This document shows, in pieces, positions 5,592 through 6,332 of a stretch of DNA of 6,332 bases. The stretch is taken from NCBI GenBank assembly GCA_026712885.1, contig JAPOPO010000398.1:1-6332 (forward strand), in the 5' to 3' direction. This DNA comes from Rhodospirillales bacterium (GTDB lineage: Bacteria > Pseudomonadota > Alphaproteobacteria > UBA828). The stretch's first letter is position 1, and the number at the start of each line of letters is the position of its first letter. The translations under genes were made by a program, and so were the position numbers. The notes below the pieces were generated by a model. It did not search any database. It was given only the letters and a program-made list of their open reading frames with translations, and had not been told where the DNA came from.

Positions 5592-6296
5592 ATGACGGCG
5601 GCGAACACCAACGAAGACCAATTTGCGATCTTGCGCCGAACCATGGTCGAGCAGGTGGCGCTCCACGCCGACCATGTCAGCGGCAAGACCGGCCGCGACG
5701 CCATCGCGCACCCGGTGATGGAGGCGATCGGCCGGGTTCCGCGCCACGCCTTCGTGCCGGTCGAGATGACGCTTTATGCCTATCTCGATTCTCCCTTGCC
5801 GATCGGCTGCGGCAAGACCATCTCGCAGCCCTTCATCGTCGCCTTGATGACCGATCTGCTGGAGATCGGCGCGGGGCACCGGGTCCTCGAAATCGGCACC
5901 GGGCTCGGCTATCAGGCGGCGCTCCTGGCGGAGCTTGCGGCCGAGGTCTACACGGTCGAGCTGATCAAGGAACTGGGCCAGAGCGGCCGCCGCCGGCTCG
6001 ACGAGCAGGGCTACGGCAACGTCCAGTTCCGCATCGGCGACGGCAGCCTGGGCTGGCCCGACCACGCGCCCTACGACCGCATCATCGCGACCGCCGCGCC
6101 GGACCTGATTCCGCCGGCGCTCCTGCAGCAGCTCAAGCCCGGCGGGCGCATGGTGATCCCGGCTGGCCTGGAGGACGACCAGCGCCTGCTGCTGGTCACC
6201 AAGGACGAGGGCGGGCGCTACGAGACCGACGAGATCCTGCCGGTGCGTTTCTCCCATCTGATGAGCGGCGCCGACGAGCACGATAGCGGCGACTAG
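5592..6296 (+). CDS. pcm: Protein-L-isoaspartate O-methyltransferase
   Basis: This 234-residue enzyme uses S-adenosylmethionine to methylate isoaspartyl residues in aged proteins, starting their repair. It acts in the cytoplasm. The family signature PLPIGCGKTISQPFIVALMT is at 68-87. The SAM-binding loop VLEIGTGLGYQAALLAEL is at 98-115. GDGSLGWPDHAPYDRIIATA is at 149-168, and LKPGGRMVIP is at 181-190. The length is slightly above the usual 210-220 because of short tails at both ends. The signature has Lys75 where E. coli Pcm has Gln. The start is well bounded: an in-frame TGA lies at 5583-5585, so 5592 is the first possible ATG. No clear Shine-Dalgarno precedes it (GAGG is 14 nt away), which suggests weak or structure-dependent initiation. 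It is divergent from the acyltransferase gene and possibly followed closely by another gene. Confidence 0.95.
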   Translation: MTAANTNEDQFAILRRTMVEQVALHADHVSGKTGRDAIAHPVMEAIGRVPRHAFVPVEMTLYAYLDSPLPIGCGKTISQPFIVALMTDLLEIGAGHRVLEIGTGLGYQAALLAELAAEVYTVELIKELGQSGRRRLDEQGYGNVQFRIGDGSLGWPDHAPYDRIIATAAPDLIPPALLQQLKPGGRMVIPAGLEDDQRLLLVTKDEGGRYETDEILPVRFSHLMSGADEHDSGD

Positions 6297-6317
6297 GGCC
6301 TCCCACAGGAGACGGGC

Positions 6318-6332
6318 TTGGCCGGATTGACG
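6318..6332 (+). CDS. Possible start of a next gene, cut by the window edge
   Basis: AGGAG (6307-6311) is followed after 6 nt by a TTG codon at 6318 and an open frame reading MAGLT to the window end. The position, 21 nt after the pcm stop, would suit an operon partner. Only five codons are visible, so no product can be named, and the true start could be beyond the edge. Confidence 0.3.

Noticed and set aside
5523..6281. Minus-strand open frame (252 codons) opposite pcm
   Set aside because: It is a shadow of a fully recognisable pcm gene and has no family motifs.

Overview
The window is very GC-rich and densely coded. It has five complete protein genes, probably the first codons of a sixth at the right edge, and no RNA genes, mobile elements or CRISPR. 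The base composition, gene style and protein families fit an alphaproteobacterium, perhaps of the Rhodospirillales or Rhizobiales type. That is inference from style only, since no phylogenetic marker is present.

Left half (16-3919): two divergent transcription units share a 131-bp intergenic region. Leftward is a 471-residue protein of the nickel-pincer LarA (DUF2088, lactate racemase) superfamily. Rightward is a 675-residue flavoprotein laid out like trimethylamine dehydrogenase: an FMN-binding Old Yellow Enzyme barrel, an Fe-S cysteine cluster and two nucleotide-binding folds. It is followed 35 nt later by a 97-residue DUF1330 protein. A strong hairpin (3925-3950) closes this unit. These three genes look like a small catabolic module for an unidentified organic acid or N-methylated compound. 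Both large enzymes depart from their reference families at key residues. The LarA-like protein keeps the two Ni-pincer ligands, but the two catalytic histidines and a substrate lysine of lactate racemase are replaced. The flavoprotein has Ala in place of one of the four Fe-S cysteines and lacks the two aromatic cage residues I could compare. Neither is likely to perform the textbook reaction of its namesake.

Right half (3966-6332): this looks like housekeeping. A compact PlsB-like glycerol-phosphate acyltransferase reads leftward, convergent with the DUF1330 gene across the shared terminator. A divergent 198-bp region with several dyads separates it from pcm (protein-L-isoaspartate O-methyltransferase), which reads rightward. 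A good Shine-Dalgarno and a TTG codon after pcm suggest another gene beginning at 6318.

Family assignments come from motifs read by eye. Residue-level comparisons with LarA, TMADH, YqjM and PlsB rest on remembered reference sequences and need a real alignment.
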